Assembly (NCBI GenBank): GCA_039801465.1 | Contig: JBDRUT010000002.1 | Location: forward strand, 82,897-146,896 | Length of the DNA: 64,000 bases | Source: JAOABV01 sp039801465 | GTDB lineage: Bacteria > Hydrothermota > Tepidihabitantia > Tepidihabitantales > CAIPLT01 | Reading direction: 5' to 3' | Part shown: piece after piece, positions 18,024-27,473 of the stretch | How positions within the stretch are numbered: the stretch's first letter is position 1 | How the letters are laid out: each line of letters begins with the position of its first letter | Translations under genes and position numbers: made by a program | The notes under the pieces: model-generated | Told to the model about the DNA's origin: nothing | The model's database searches: none | What the model saw: the letters and a program-made list of their open reading frames with translations, nothing else

Positions 18024-18180
18024 TCAAAGGCTAAAGAATAGACCGCAATTTTGTCATACTGAGCACAGATTCAAAATGGAAAACTCAAAAGACAAAACGA
18101 CAAACCAAAATGCAAATAGCATACTACATTTATAATTTTTGAACTTTTATTTCTACCGTGTCTTCTGTGGTTACATATAG

Positions 18181-18300
18181 AATGTCATTATGTCAAGTTG
18201 AACTCGATTCAGCATCTCAATTCTTATCCATCCGGAACCCTGAATCAAGTTGACTTCGTTTCACTCCATCTACGCTTCGCCTTTCAGGGTAACATTTGTG
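18181..18300. repeat. MITE-like imperfect inverted repeat
   Basis: Outer arms GAATGTCAT and its partner near GTAACATTTG enclose inner arms GTCAAGTTGAACTCGATTCA and CCTGAATCAAGTTGACTTCG, so the segment can fold into a long interrupted hairpin. Similar TGTCA...CTGAA...TCAAG...TGACA elements are scattered in spacers of many bacteria. No transposase is present. Confidence 0.5.
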
Positions 18301-18370
18301 TCACTTTTGAATTCTACTTCTTTTTTAGTGTCTTCAGTGTCATTTTATTCAGCCCTTAATTATTTTTTAG

Positions 18371-18398
18371 TTGACAACTGAGGATTTATTTATATAAT
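18371..18398 (+). promoter_or_regulatory. Promoter of the 18.4-kb lipoprotein gene (leaderless)
   Basis: TTGACA (18371-18376), a 16-bp spacer, TATAAT (18393-18398), both perfect. The ATG lies 10 nt after the -10 box, so the leader is at most a few nucleotides. Confidence 0.65.
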
Positions 18399-18408
18399 TA
18401 TAGCCATT

Positions 18409-20334
18409 ATGAGAGTTAAGGGATTTTTTAATTCCTTCTTACTCCTAATTATTTTTTTATTAGGACTCAGTTGTTTTAAGAAACCAAAATGGCATTCAGA
18501 TATTACCATCCCTTTATATGCAAAATTCTTTTCTATCCGTGATTTTATTGATACCAGTTACTTCAGAATTAACAATGATTCTTCATTACATTTTTATAAA
18601 GCCGGCAAATTAGACACTTTTTGTCTATTAGACTCAATTGAAATTCAAAACCGGTTAGACTCAGTATACACCAGATTACCTGATTTTACTTTTTCTAATT
18701 TGGCTTCAGGCAACTTGCTTTTACAAATCCCTCAGATTATACCTGGTTTAGTTTTGCCAGAAACAACGGTAAATATTAATATCCCCGCGTTTACTAGAAT
18801 CTTTGATACGATTATTGATGTAGATAATATCCGAAGTGTCTTCGTTCGTTCCGCAATTTTGCGAATCTCTTTATGGAATTTTTCTCATGTGCCGTTTGAT
18901 TCTGTTACTTGTTCAATTTCGGATATAAGTTTTATTCATTTCTTTGGACCTGACTCAATGTCCGGTATTGAATATACAAATCGTTTAGAAAATATTCAGA
19001 TTGACAGTATGCTGAATGTCCAACTAAAATTTGCATCCAGTGGTACCGGTGCAAATTTAATTCCTGTTTCAAAATACGATTCGATAAGATTTTATGTGAA
19101 ATTTGATTCGGTAAAGATTGACTCAGGAAGTTTTCGGTCATTGCAACCTCGCACGGTTCGAGTAACAAAACAAAAAATCTATACCCTGCCGATGAATTAT
19201 CAAATCACAATCAGCGATTTAATCTTTCATGAAGGTGATTTGTCCGTTACTCTCCACAACGGATTTCCGGTTGCATGTTCCGTCAGAGTTATGGTGCCGG
19301 AATTGTCATTTGGTGACACCTTGTTTGTTGAGAATTTTGATAGCACAAACATAAATATTAACTTAGCCAACCGCATTTATCAAAACTTCTCAACAGATTC
19401 GACTCCTTTGACCTTAAAAACCGTTGTTGAGTTTGAACTTGGTCCCCAATTTGTCAATTTTGTTTCAGATAATTTTGTGAAAGTTACATGTTTAACCCAA
19501 AATCTCAAAGCTGATTCACTCGCAGGCAGAATTAGAGATACGCTTAAACATAGTTTTCCCGCAGAAACTGTCAGGATTAAACTTCCTGAAATTCTATCTA
19601 ATGTCAATGTGGTAAATGCTTATGCTAATTTAACCTTGGTAAATGCTATCTGGTTTCCGATTTATTTGACATTAAATGTTTGTGCCTTAAATAATAATGG
19701 CGATACCCTTGCGCTGGATACAACCTTTTATCTAGAAAGGGGAACACCGCAACAACCAGAAATCGAAACGCCATCAATTAATTTCACTCGATTTGTCAAT
19801 TTCCATCCAGAGAATGTAATTTTTAGATTACACATTGCATCATATGAGCAAGGCTGGATGAGCCGAAGGTCGTTTAACACCGCAACTTATGAAGTTGCAA
19901 GTCCAATGCGATTATTCTTACTCGCGGATACTGTTGTCTTTGGTCCGGAAACACTGAAAATTAATCCTGATACTCGTGAGCAAATTAGGAAAAATGCTTA
20001 TGGTGGAATTTTTAATGGACTTATTTCTAATCATTTTCCTGCCAGCATGTCTGGTGAATTATTACTTAAAAATTCTGTGGATGATTCAATAAGGTTAAAA
20101 ATCTCCGTGCCTCAGGGTTTAACTAATAATGCTGGTATTGTTATTGCACCGGTTGATTCTAATATTAGTTTAGCACTTACTGAATCGGACACGAAAATCT
20201 TTGCTGATTCGCTTGTAAAAGTCAGTCTCTATCTATTTATTCCCCAAACAGACACTATCACCGTGATGGGTAACGATTACTTTCAAGTGAAAAACTCGTA
20301 TGCAAAGATTAAACTTGGTTTACCACCAGAATAG
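18409..20334 (+). CDS. Large putative lipoprotein of unknown function
   Basis: 641 residues. The signal segment (about 1-22) ends in a lipobox L-G-L-S-C, giving an acylated Cys at about residue 23. The rest is a long run of beta-strand-like segments with many Asp-Ser-Val and Phe-Asp-Ser motifs, suggesting repeated Ig-like or beta-sandwich domains. No enzymatic motif recognised. It is followed 24 nt later by a probable outer-membrane protein, so the two may form a surface complex (inference). Confidence 0.7.
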   Translation: MRVKGFFNSFLLLIIFLLGLSCFKKPKWHSDITIPLYAKFFSIRDFIDTSYFRINNDSSLHFYKAGKLDTFCLLDSIEIQNRLDSVYTRLPDFTFSNLASGNLLLQIPQIIPGLVLPETTVNINIPAFTRIFDTIIDVDNIRSVFVRSAILRISLWNFSHVPFDSVTCSISDISFIHFFGPDSMSGIEYTNRLENIQIDSMLNVQLKFASSGTGANLIPVSKYDSIRFYVKFDSVKIDSGSFRSLQPRTVRVTKQKIYTLPMNYQITISDLIFHEGDLSVTLHNGFPVACSVRVMVPELSFGDTLFVENFDSTNININLANRIYQNFSTDSTPLTLKTVVEFELGPQFVNFVSDNFVKVTCLTQNLKADSLAGRIRDTLKHSFPAETVRIKLPEILSNVNVVNAYANLTLVNAIWFPIYLTLNVCALNNNGDTLALDTTFYLERGTPQQPEIETPSINFTRFVNFHPENVIFRLHIASYEQGWMSRRSFNTATYEVASPMRLFLLADTVVFGPETLKINPDTREQIRKNAYGGIFNGLISNHFPASMSGELLLKNSVDDSIRLKISVPQGLTNNAGIVIAPVDSNISLALTESDTKIFADSLVKVSLYLFIPQTDTITVMGNDYFQVKNSYAKIKLGLPPE

Positions 20335-20358
20335 AAAAGTCGGAGCGCTAAAATTACA

Positions 20359-21651
20359 ATGAATATCAGAAATAAAATAAGATCTCATAAATTAAGCAAA
20401 AGTAAAATTTGTTTTTCTGTTATCATCTCTATTAGCGTTATTTTAACTGCCAATAACAGCCTAGGTTTTTCCTATACCACTTCAAGATTTCTTGAACCAA
20501 ATCCGGCATATTGGCAAATATCAAATAAACCAGCGTATTCATTAAGATACTTAAACTTTGATATTAATCTTTTCAATAATTCGATTTCGTTCTCAAGTTA
20601 TAATCGGCATTTTAATAAAGACCCGGATTGGGATAGTACTCAAAAAATGGCAATTCTTAATAGTATTCCAAACAGTGGTCTTCAGTTTAGTGGCAGTGGT
20701 GCTGTAGTCCCTCTTGCATTTTTCTCACCTTGGGCAGGCATTTCTCTTCAATATCACGAATTACTATCAGCAAAACTTCCTAGAGAGTTATTTGAATTAA
20801 TCTTATTAGGAAATGAAATTAACCGACAATATGACTTATCTAATATCGGAATTAATGAACTCGGTTATTTTGATTTAGCCTTAGAACTAAGTTATCCCCT
20901 AATAAATCGAGAGCGGGAAATCGAGTTACTGAAAATTCCTCAACTCCAATCACTAAATATCGGCTGTCGGTTACACGGACTTAAAGGCCGAGGTGTTATT
21001 ACTACAGACTCAGCTTACGGAATGTTAATTACAACGCCGGATGTTTTTATCGCACGAGAAAAATTATTAATATCAACTGCATCTGGTTCTAATATTAGTT
21101 ATGCATTAGATTTAGGAGTAACTGCTCAGCCCTTACCAAGTCTTATGTTCGGATTAGCAATACTCAATCTCAATAACGGATTTTTTTGGTCCAAAAGTCC
21201 AAAACAGATATTACTTAAACTTGATATTGACTCGCTGAGTGTCCAAAGATATTTAGATTCTTCTGATGTTAATTTATTTGTTCATTCAGAAGACACATCT
21301 TATCAAATTTCTCCATTTAAAACCTCAATGCCCGCAAAGATTCTATTTCAGATAAGTTATCAACCGATAGATTTTATAATTCTTTCTTCTAATTACTATT
21401 ATTATCTTTCTCGTAGTAAATTCATCGATAATATTGTCCATTCAATACATCTAAATTCAGAGTTCTTAATTAAAAGATTTTTTAATCCTGAACTCACATT
21501 GACAACTGATTTCAAAAATATTGGAATCGGAACAAATTTAAGATTTGCCATAAAAGGATTTAATTTCAACCTTGGAGTTGTCCAAAAAAATGGCTTTATA
21601 ACTAAATCAAAAGGACTAGGAATCAGCTTAAATTTTGCTCAAAATTGGTAA
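20359..21651 (+). CDS. Probable outer-membrane beta-barrel protein
   Basis: 430 residues with a signal peptide ending about residue 37 (ANNSLG|F). Alternating hydrophobic strands separated by short turns end in a strand (GLGISLNFAQNW) typical of barrels inserted by BAM. Phrases such as SLRYLNFDINLFNNS and LDLGVTAQPLPSLMFGLAILNL resemble the PorV/TraF-like or DUF5723-type barrels of FCB bacteria. GGAG lies upstream of the ATG. Coupled to the preceding lipoprotein gene. Function unknown. Confidence 0.65.
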   Translation: MNIRNKIRSHKLSKSKICFSVIISISVILTANNSLGFSYTTSRFLEPNPAYWQISNKPAYSLRYLNFDINLFNNSISFSSYNRHFNKDPDWDSTQKMAILNSIPNSGLQFSGSGAVVPLAFFSPWAGISLQYHELLSAKLPRELFELILLGNEINRQYDLSNIGINELGYFDLALELSYPLINREREIELLKIPQLQSLNIGCRLHGLKGRGVITTDSAYGMLITTPDVFIAREKLLISTASGSNISYALDLGVTAQPLPSLMFGLAILNLNNGFFWSKSPKQILLKLDIDSLSVQRYLDSSDVNLFVHSEDTSYQISPFKTSMPAKILFQISYQPIDFIILSSNYYYYLSRSKFIDNIVHSIHLNSEFLIKRFFNPELTLTTDFKNIGIGTNLRFAIKGFNFNLGVVQKNGFITKSKGLGISLNFAQNW

Positions 21652-22181
21652 GACTTCCTTAGATTAAAAGAATCTTAACCACGAATAGAATTGATTACAC
21701 AAATTGAATTTAAACTATTCTTAGCACTATCTTCCATTATGGACAATTTTTGTTCCGTTTTCTAAAATCAATAATTCTTTTAACATCTCATTTTGGCTAA
21801 TATCGATAAGTCACAAAATAAGAAAATCATATTTTATTTTTGGGGATTCTTCTGACATTCTCGGTAGTATGATAGGTGAGCCGATCGGCAATCCTTAGGC
21901 TTTCCCATCTGACATCTAAACCAGCCAATATTTAGATTGTCTTCTTGGTTACTGATTGATTTAGACCTTGAATTATCAATAGGATAATAGGTCAAGTAAC
22001 CCTATCTTCAATCTATTGTGTCAAACTGCCCGTTTGTAATACTAATAACTATTTTACTTAAAATAAGTGAGATTATAGTATTTATTGACCTTCTTCGCCT
22101 AATCTAAAACCGTCTTTATCGTTAAATTTTATGTGGGTAAGTGATTAAACTTTTACTCAGTTCGTTTTATATAGGTATCAG
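21652..22181. other. Convergent spacer with a diverged repeat
   Basis: 530 bp between convergent genes. It contains copy 1 of a long intergenic repeat (21858-22000); nothing else supported. Confidence 0.5.
21858..22000. repeat. Intergenic repeat family, copy 1
   Basis: About 140 bp that align with 61155-61338: shared blocks include TCTCGGT, AGGTGAGCCGATCGGCAA versus AGGTAAGCCGGTCGGCAA, TTTAGA, ACTGATTGATTTA versus TCGATTGATTTA, and GATTATCAATA versus AATTATCAATA. It contains a perfect 10-bp palindrome GCCGATCGGC. It is noncoding on both strands. Confidence 0.6.
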
Positions 22182-23333
22182 TTACGGTTGCACAGTGGCA
22201 ATATATTTTTGTTCGCCATTCTGGTATTGCAGAATTACTGCATTTTTAACCGGATTGCCAAAAACATCAAAAGTAATATTACCCGATACGGTTGGAAAGT
22301 TAGTTAATTTGGTTAAAGCATCACGCACTAATGTTGGGTCGTCTTTTCCCGCAAGACGAATTCCTTCAATAAGTAAAAGCGCTGCATCATAACCGAGGGT
22401 TGCTAAAGCATCGGGTTTGGAACCGTATTTCTTCTCATATTTCTGAACCCATTCTTGAACTTCCGGTCTTGGGTCTTGGGGCGAGTAGTGATTTGTGAAA
22501 TAACCACCGTTTATGGCATCACCGGCAATTTTAGTCATCTCAGGCGAATCCCAACCATCGCCACCTAAGAAGACTGACTTGATTCCTAAAGCCCGTGCTT
22601 GTTTTACAATCAAACCTACTTTATTATAATAATCCGGTATAAATAATACATCCGGATTTTCTGCTTTTACTTTGGTCAATAATGCTGAAAAATCAACATC
22701 GTCTTTTCCATAAGATTCGTAAACCGATATTTTACCGCCTAACTTTGTAAAGGCATCCTTATAAAACTCTGCTAAACCTTTGACATAATCATTGGAAATA
22801 TCATAGAGAATAGCGGAATTTTTTGCCTTTAAATTTTCAATCGCAAATTTGGCTGCAACTGTTCCTTGAAATGGGTCAATAAAGCAGGCTCGAAAAATAT
22901 AGTCCTTACGCTCACCATTATCTCTGACCGTTACTTTCGGATTAGTTGAAGTCGGAGTTATCATAACAACTTTTGCTTGTTGGCATATTTCAGAAAGCGG
23001 TATCGATGATTTAGAAGCAACTGAGCCGATGATGAATTTAACTTTATCTTGATTTATGAGTTTGCTACACGCATTGGCTGCTTCGGTTGGATCGTTTTTA
23101 TCGTCTGCGGTGATGACTTTTAATTGTTTGCCATTAATACCACCTTTGAGATTAACTTCTTCAATTGCTAAAAGCACACTATTGCGCACGGATTCGCCAA
23201 AAGTTTTAACATCACCGGTTATCGGCACAATCAAACCAATCTTAATTATATTGCTCTCTTTGGGTCCACAGGCAAAATTAAAAAACAAAAGACACCCACA
23301 AATTAGTAAATTTACAATAAGCGATTTTTTCAT
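22182..23333 (-). CDS. Branched-chain amino-acid-type ABC transporter substrate-binding protein (LivK-like)
   Basis: 383 residues. Lipobox F-A-C near residue 22 anchors it in the membrane. The mature domain starts IIKIGLIVPITGDVKTFG and follows the periplasmic-binding type 1 fold (GGINGKQLKVITADDKNDP, FIIGSVASKSSIPL, LGYDAALLLIEGI). This class usually binds leucine/isoleucine/valine or other amino acids. A GGGAG ribosome-binding site precedes the ATG. No livHMGF permease genes adjoin; it sits directly downstream of the ribosomal cluster's last gene. Confidence 0.9.
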   Translation of the reverse strand: MKKSLIVNLLICGCLLFFNFACGPKESNIIKIGLIVPITGDVKTFGESVRNSVLLAIEEVNLKGGINGKQLKVITADDKNDPTEAANACSKLINQDKVKFIIGSVASKSSIPLSEICQQAKVVMITPTSTNPKVTVRDNGERKDYIFRACFIDPFQGTVAAKFAIENLKAKNSAILYDISNDYVKGLAEFYKDAFTKLGGKISVYESYGKDDVDFSALLTKVKAENPDVLFIPDYYNKVGLIVKQARALGIKSVFLGGDGWDSPEMTKIAGDAINGGYFTNHYSPQDPRPEVQEWVQKYEKKYGSKPDALATLGYDAALLLIEGIRLAGKDDPTLVRDALTKLTNFPTVSGNITFDVFGNPVKNAVILQYQNGEQKYIATVQP

Positions 23334-23469
23334 ATTTAACTCCCTTTTAATTATATTGATAAGATTTTTTTATTATTCTGGAGTATCCTCATTTTGGATT
23401 TCTACTTATTTCTATGTATATAGGCTGTCGGTACATTTTCTTACAACAATTTTTCCGAAGTCTTTTTGT

Positions 23470-23859
23470 TTACCAAACTTGGCAGATAACCTCGCCGCCG
23501 ACATGCTCTTTACGCGCCTCACGGTCAGTTAATACTCCTTTCGGCGTCGAAAGAATTGTAATTCCTAATCCACCAATTGCTAATGGTATCTCTTTGTAAC
23601 TACAATAAACTCGGCGTGATTGACGGGAAATTCGTTTTAGCCCGAAAATTGCTGGTTTACCACTTTCATCGTATTTTAATTGGATGCTAATTGTTTTTTT
23701 TATTTTCCCACCACCTAATGTGAAATTATTGATATAGCCTTCTTCTAATAAGATTCGGGCGATTTCATATTTTAGTTTGGTATAAGGAATTTTAACTTCT
23801 TTATGTTTTGCTTTTAGCGCATTACGAATACGCGTTAACATATCAGCAATTTGGTCCAT
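23470..23859 (-). CDS. rpsH: 30S ribosomal protein S8 (uS8)
   Basis: 129 residues, opening MDQIADMLTRIRNALKAKHKEV and ending in the conserved EHVGGEVICQVW with the STPKGVLTDREAR loop. It is the last gene of this ribosomal run. In most bacteria rplF, rplR, rpsE, rplO and secY would follow, but here the next gene is an ABC binding protein. Confidence 0.97.
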   Translation of the reverse strand: MDQIADMLTRIRNALKAKHKEVKIPYTKLKYEIARILLEEGYINNFTLGGGKIKKTISIQLKYDESGKPAIFGLKRISRQSRRVYCSYKEIPLAIGGLGITILSTPKGVLTDREARKEHVGGEVICQVW

Positions 23860-23930
23860 AGTCTTATCTCCCGTTTAATCGATTAAAATTTAGCATTATC
23901 TTTAGAAAATCGTTTGTCACCATTTGACTC

Positions 23931-24116
23931 TTACCAGGTTGCTTTTCGCAAACCAGGAATCTCTCCTTTTAAGGCTAATTCGCGTAGACAGAGTCGACAC
24001 AAACCGAATTTCCGATAGTAGGCACGTCGACGAAAACATCTTTGACAACGATTATATTTTCTTACGGCAAATTTGGGCTCTCGCTGTGATTTAACAATCA
24101 AACATCTTCGCGCCAT
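23931..24116 (-). CDS. rpsN: 30S ribosomal protein S14, type Z (uS14)
   Basis: 61 residues. Short zinc-binding form with C-x2-C ... C-x2-C (CQRC at about 24-27 and CRLC at about 40-43), the version found in many thermophiles, Firmicutes and FCB-related lineages, and the usual ending LALKGEIPGLRKATW. Confidence 0.96.
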   Translation of the reverse strand: MARRCLIVKSQREPKFAVRKYNRCQRCFRRRAYYRKFGLCRLCLRELALKGEIPGLRKATW

Positions 24117-24226
24117 TATTAGTAATTCTCCTTTTTTAATACTAAAAATAATGTATTTACATTATGCAGTATTTTTGGCTGACTTGAACATTGTGTAATT
24201 AACATTGCTCTCACTTTTTTCTCCAT

Positions 24227-24775
24227 TTATTTTCCTTTTCGAAACGGCATTCCTAATTCTTCCAATAATGCTTTTGCTTCATCATCATGTTTTGCATTTG
24301 TTAAGATTGTAATATCCATACCGAAAACCTTTTTAATTTTACTAACTTCAATTTCCGGAAATATTATCTGTTCGGATATTCCTAAGGTATAACCGCCGCG
24401 GCCATCGAACGATTCTGGCGAGAACCCTCGAAAGTCACGAATTCGGGGTGCAGCAAAATTAAAGAAGCGGTCGATAAACTCATACATTCGATTACCGCGT
24501 AATGTAACCTTGACACCAATTGGTAGGCCAGCACGAAGTTTAAATGCTGAAATTGCTCGGTGCGCTCGGGTAATAACTGGTTTCTGACCAGTAATGACAG
24601 CCAAATCTTCGCTGATAACTTCTAATATTTTCGGGTCCGCAACCGCCTCACCGGCACCGACATTAATTACTACTTTCAACAACTTCGGTACCTGATGAAT
24701 ATTCTTATAGCCGAATCGTTCCATCAAATTTTTTCTGATTTTAGTATAGTATAGTTCCTTTAATCTTGGTACCAT
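24227..24775 (-). CDS. rplE: 50S ribosomal protein L5 (uL5)
   Basis: 182 residues, standard length, binding 5S rRNA. Recognised by MVPRLKELY, the GAGEAVADPKILEVISEDLAVITGQ region, and TRAHRAISAFKLRAGLPIGVKVTLRG. The C-terminal part has GRGGYTLGISEQIIFPEI. Starts on the last base of rplX. Confidence 0.97.
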   Translation of the reverse strand: MVPRLKELYYTKIRKNLMERFGYKNIHQVPKLLKVVINVGAGEAVADPKILEVISEDLAVITGQKPVITRAHRAISAFKLRAGLPIGVKVTLRGNRMYEFIDRFFNFAAPRIRDFRGFSPESFDGRGGYTLGISEQIIFPEIEVSKIKKVFGMDITILTNAKHDDEAKALLEELGMPFRKGK

Positions 24776-25095
24776 TAATCGATAATCTCCTCACAAAGTT
24801 TACAAATTCTGGTTCGTTTGCCTTCAACTACTTCTCGTTTGACCTTTGTCATTTTACCGCATTTCGGACATAACAATGCCAGTTTAGAAATATCTAACGG
24901 ATTCGGCAAATCGATAATACCACCGGGTTGCGTTGCTTTTTGGGTTCTCTTATGTTTCTTCGCCAAGTTCACGCCTTCAACAATTGCTCTTACTCGGTCT
25001 TTTTCTTTAATAATTTCCAAAACCTTTCCCCTTTTGCCTTTTGATTCACCGGAGATAACTTCAACTAAATCACCTTTTCTAATTTTTATGCTCAT
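24775..25095 (-). CDS. rplX: 50S ribosomal protein L24 (uL24)
   Basis: 106 residues. KOW motif at the N-terminus (IRKGDLVEVISGESKGKRGKVLEI) followed by GVNLAKKHKRTQ. The C-terminal extension carries C-x2-C pairs (CPKC and CKLC), so a zinc site is likely, as in some bacterial L24. Overlaps rplN by 4 bp. Confidence 0.96.
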   Translation of the reverse strand: MSIKIRKGDLVEVISGESKGKRGKVLEIIKEKDRVRAIVEGVNLAKKHKRTQKATQPGGIIDLPNPLDISKLALLCPKCGKMTKVKREVVEGKRTRICKLCEEIID

Positions 25096-25460
25096 ACAAC
25101 CTCTGCAGCCAATGATACAATTTTGGTATATTGGCGGTCTCTAACTTCCCGAGCCACAGGTCCGAACACACGGGTCCCTCTGGGTTCGCCTTTATCATCA
25201 ATTAACACGCAAGCGTTGTCATCAAAACGGACATAGGTTCCGTCGGGTCTGCGATATTCTTTTCTTTGTCGGACAATTACTGCTCGGGCTTTATCGCCTT
25301 TTTTAATTGGTGCATTGGGTAAGGCATCTTTGATTGTGACGACCACCACATCACCAACATAACTAAATCTTCTTTTCGAACCGCCTAATACTTTTATAAC
25401 CATTGCGACTCGTGCACCAGTATTATCGGCTACGGTCAATCGGGTAAAATCTTGTATCAT
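25092..25460 (-). CDS. rplN: 50S ribosomal protein L14 (uL14)
   Basis: 122 residues with the invariant opening MIQDFTRLTVADNTGARVAM and ending REVRDRQYTKIVSLAAEVV. It is the binding site of the silencing factor RsfS, whose gene is also in this window (13781). Confidence 0.97.
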   Translation of the reverse strand: MIQDFTRLTVADNTGARVAMVIKVLGGSKRRFSYVGDVVVVTIKDALPNAPIKKGDKARAVIVRQRKEYRRPDGTYVRFDDNACVLIDDKGEPRGTRVFGPVAREVRDRQYTKIVSLAAEVV

Positions 25461-25489
25461 ATTTCTTGTGCTAACTTAAAATTTTTATA

Positions 25490-25732
25490 CTATGCATTTG
25501 ATTCATAAATTCTTACAACTCGCCACCGCTTTAATTTTGAAAGTGGCCGGGTCGATTCTAAAAGCACTTGGTCGCCGATTTTACATTCGTTCTTCTCATC
25601 GTGCGCATAAAGTTTTGTCCGTTTAGTAATATATTTTTTATATTTCGGATGGAGCACTTTGCGTTCTACAACCACAACAACAGTCTTATTCATCTTATTA
25701 CTAATAACTATTCCCTTTACCTGTTTTGCCAT
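25490..25732 (-). CDS. rpsQ: 30S ribosomal protein S17 (uS17)
   Basis: 80 residues: KGIVISNKMNKTVVVVVER, HPKYKKYITKRTKLYAHD and the C-terminal LKRWRVVRIYE are the family's OB-fold core. Its ATG overlaps the stop of rpmC by one base. Confidence 0.96.
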   Translation of the reverse strand: MAKQVKGIVISNKMNKTVVVVVERKVLHPKYKKYITKRTKLYAHDEKNECKIGDQVLLESTRPLSKLKRWRVVRIYESNA

Positions 25733-25962
25733 TATTCTTTCCTCGTTTTAGTTTCGGCAGAAGTTTTTGCCGGTTCTTGTTCTTTTTCTTTTAGAATTGT
25801 CATCAAACGCGCAATATCCCGTCGTAATGTTCTCAGGCGCAATGGGTTCGGTAATTCTTCTGTTGCTCGACGCATTCTGAGCTTAAAATGTTCTTCTTTT
25901 AGTTCCTTAATCATTCGCACAATCTCTTCTTTGGTCATATTCCGAATTTCTGATGGTTTCAT
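25732..25962 (-). CDS. rpmC: 50S ribosomal protein L29 (uL29)
   Basis: 76 residues: two-helix L29 with MKPSEIRNMTKEEIVRMIKELKEEHFKLR cut at the first helix, and RLRTLRRDIARLMTILKEKE in the second. A charged Glu/Lys tail extends it slightly. An 85-bp gap separates it from rplP. Confidence 0.94.
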   Translation of the reverse strand: MKPSEIRNMTKEEIVRMIKELKEEHFKLRMRRATEELPNPLRLRTLRRDIARLMTILKEKEQEPAKTSAETKTRKE

Positions 25963-26047
25963 AACTTATTCCTTATCAATAGAACTAATATCATCTACTC
26001 TGTTAATATTATCGGTTATCTGAGGTACTGTTTTCACTAAGTAATTT

Positions 26048-26476
26048 TTAGTATGCTTCATAACTTATCTCTTCACGATGAATAATATGACTTTTGCATG
26101 GTAATTTACTTGCAGCCCGTCGTAATGCTTCGTGAGCCTCATTTTCCGGCAGACCTTCTAACTCAAAAATAACTCTTCCTGGTTTTACAACTGCCACCCA
26201 AAATTCCGGATTACCTTTTCCTTTTCCCATTCTGGTCTCTGCGGGTTTTTTTGTAACTGGTTTATCCGGGAAAATTCGCACCCAAACTTTACCACTCTTT
26301 TTTAAGAACTTAGCAATCGCAACTCGGGCGGCTTCAATTTGCCGAGCAGTAATCCAGGCTGGTTCTAAGACCTGCAAACCAATTTCACCAAAATCAAGTT
26401 TATTTGCTCGCGTGGCTTTACCTTTTCTCCGACCTCGCTGTTGTTTACGATATTTTACGCGTTTCGGCATTAACAT
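26048..26476 (-). CDS. rplP: 50S ribosomal protein L16 (uL16)
   Basis: 142 residues. PKRVKYRKQQRGRRKG opening, the ARVAIAKFLKKSGKVWVRIFPDKP core and the ETRMGKGKGNPEFWVAVVKPG loop identify it. The ATG at 26476 lies 8 nt after GGAG in the end of rpsC; a second in-frame ATG two codons later would give the more usual MPKR start. Confidence 0.96.
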   Translation of the reverse strand: MLMPKRVKYRKQQRGRRKGKATRANKLDFGEIGLQVLEPAWITARQIEAARVAIAKFLKKSGKVWVRIFPDKPVTKKPAETRMGKGKGNPEFWVAVVKPGRVIFELEGLPENEAHEALRRAASKLPCKSHIIHREEISYEAY

Positions 26477-26480
26477 AATT

Positions 26481-27119
26481 TTAGCTCCTTGCTTCTGGTG
26501 TTACATCACCTTTATAGATCCATACTTTACAACCAATCGTACCATAGATTGTTTTAGAAACTGCGCAATAATAATCGATATCGGCTTTCAGGGTTTGTAG
26601 AGGAACGCGACCTTCTTGATACCATTGAGACCGAGCAATTTCCGCTCCGGCTAATCGGCCGGAAACCATAACTTTAATACCTTGAGCGCCAAGCCGCATT
26701 GCTTGAGTTACTGCCCGTTTCATTGCTCGGCGGTGAGCCACGCGTTGTTCTAATTGTCGGGCAATACTTTCTGCAACTAATTTTGCTTCTAATTCCGGCA
26801 CTCGAACTGCTTCTACCACAATCTGGACATCTCGGTTAATAAGCTGTTTAATTTCTTGGCGTAATGCATCTAATGCTTGACGACCCTTACCAAAGACCAC
26901 ACCGGGCCGAGCCGTATAAATTGTAATCGTCGTTTTTGCCACCACGCGCTCGATTTTAATATTGGCAATCATTGCATCCTGTAATTTTGTCTCGATATAC
27001 CGTCTAATCTTCAAATCTTCTAAAAGATAATCGCGATAGTTTCTGGAACTGAACCAAGAAGATTTCCAGTCTTTCGTAATTCCTAATCTAAATCCAATTG
27101 GATGTGTCTTTTGTCCCAT
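26481..27119 (-). CDS. rpsC: 30S ribosomal protein S3 (uS3)
   Basis: 212 residues. MGQKTHPIGFRLGITKDWKSSWF opening, KH domain with VVFGKGRQALDALRQEI (GKGR in place of the common GKKG), and the C-terminal domain with RRAMKRAVTQAMRLGAQGIKV and GRLAGAEIARSQWYQEGRVPL. Start overlaps the rplV stop by one base. Confidence 0.97.
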   Translation of the reverse strand: MGQKTHPIGFRLGITKDWKSSWFSSRNYRDYLLEDLKIRRYIETKLQDAMIANIKIERVVAKTTITIYTARPGVVFGKGRQALDALRQEIKQLINRDVQIVVEAVRVPELEAKLVAESIARQLEQRVAHRRAMKRAVTQAMRLGAQGIKVMVSGRLAGAEIARSQWYQEGRVPLQTLKADIDYYCAVSKTIYGTIGCKVWIYKGDVTPEARS

Positions 27120-27472
27120 TATGCAATCTCCTCTTTAGTCGCGACTGTAATATTAATATGACAAGTCCTTCGCAATATCATATTCGCAGAACCGCGAGGA
27201 CCCGCGCGAAATCGTTTCATCATCGGTCCGGGATCAGCAGTCGCTGATTTAACAAACAAATCCTTTTCATCTAACTTGGCTTTACCGACTTTAACCATCG
27301 CATTAGCCACTGCTGATTTCAAGGTCTTAACAATTGGCGTTTTTGATGGCTTGGGCAGAAATTTTAGAATTGCCATTGCTTTGGGCACAGGTTTATTGCG
27401 AATTAACCTAAGAATTCGGTTCATCTTCTTCGCTGACACACGCTGATAACGGGCACGAGCAACTGCTTCCAT
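27119..27472 (-). CDS. rplV: 50S ribosomal protein L22 (uL22)
   Basis: 117 residues from MEAVARARYQRVSAKKMNRIL. A longer frame upstream to 27553 exists but runs through rpsS and adds a non-family extension, so I chose the ATG 1 nt after the rpsS stop. The tunnel-lining hairpin region is present (DPGPMMKRFRAGPRGSANMI and RRTCHINITV). Confidence 0.95.
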   Translation of the reverse strand: MEAVARARYQRVSAKKMNRILRLIRNKPVPKAMAILKFLPKPSKTPIVKTLKSAVANAMVKVGKAKLDEKDLFVKSATADPGPMMKRFRAGPRGSANMILRRTCHINITVATKEEIA

Positions 27473-27473
27473 A

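Larger units (their letters stand above)
16645..18370. other. Gene-poor tract of decayed repeats
   Basis: About 1.7 kb without a convincing gene. Frames of 61 and 88 codons (17358-17543, 17516-17782) lack ribosome-binding sites and homology that I can see. It contains a perfect-consensus promoter (17100), a short ORF, two copies of a degenerate direct repeat and a MITE-like inverted repeat, and it shares a 15-mer with another empty region at 49.4 kb. It looks like an accumulation of decayed mobile or repetitive DNA. Confidence 0.55.
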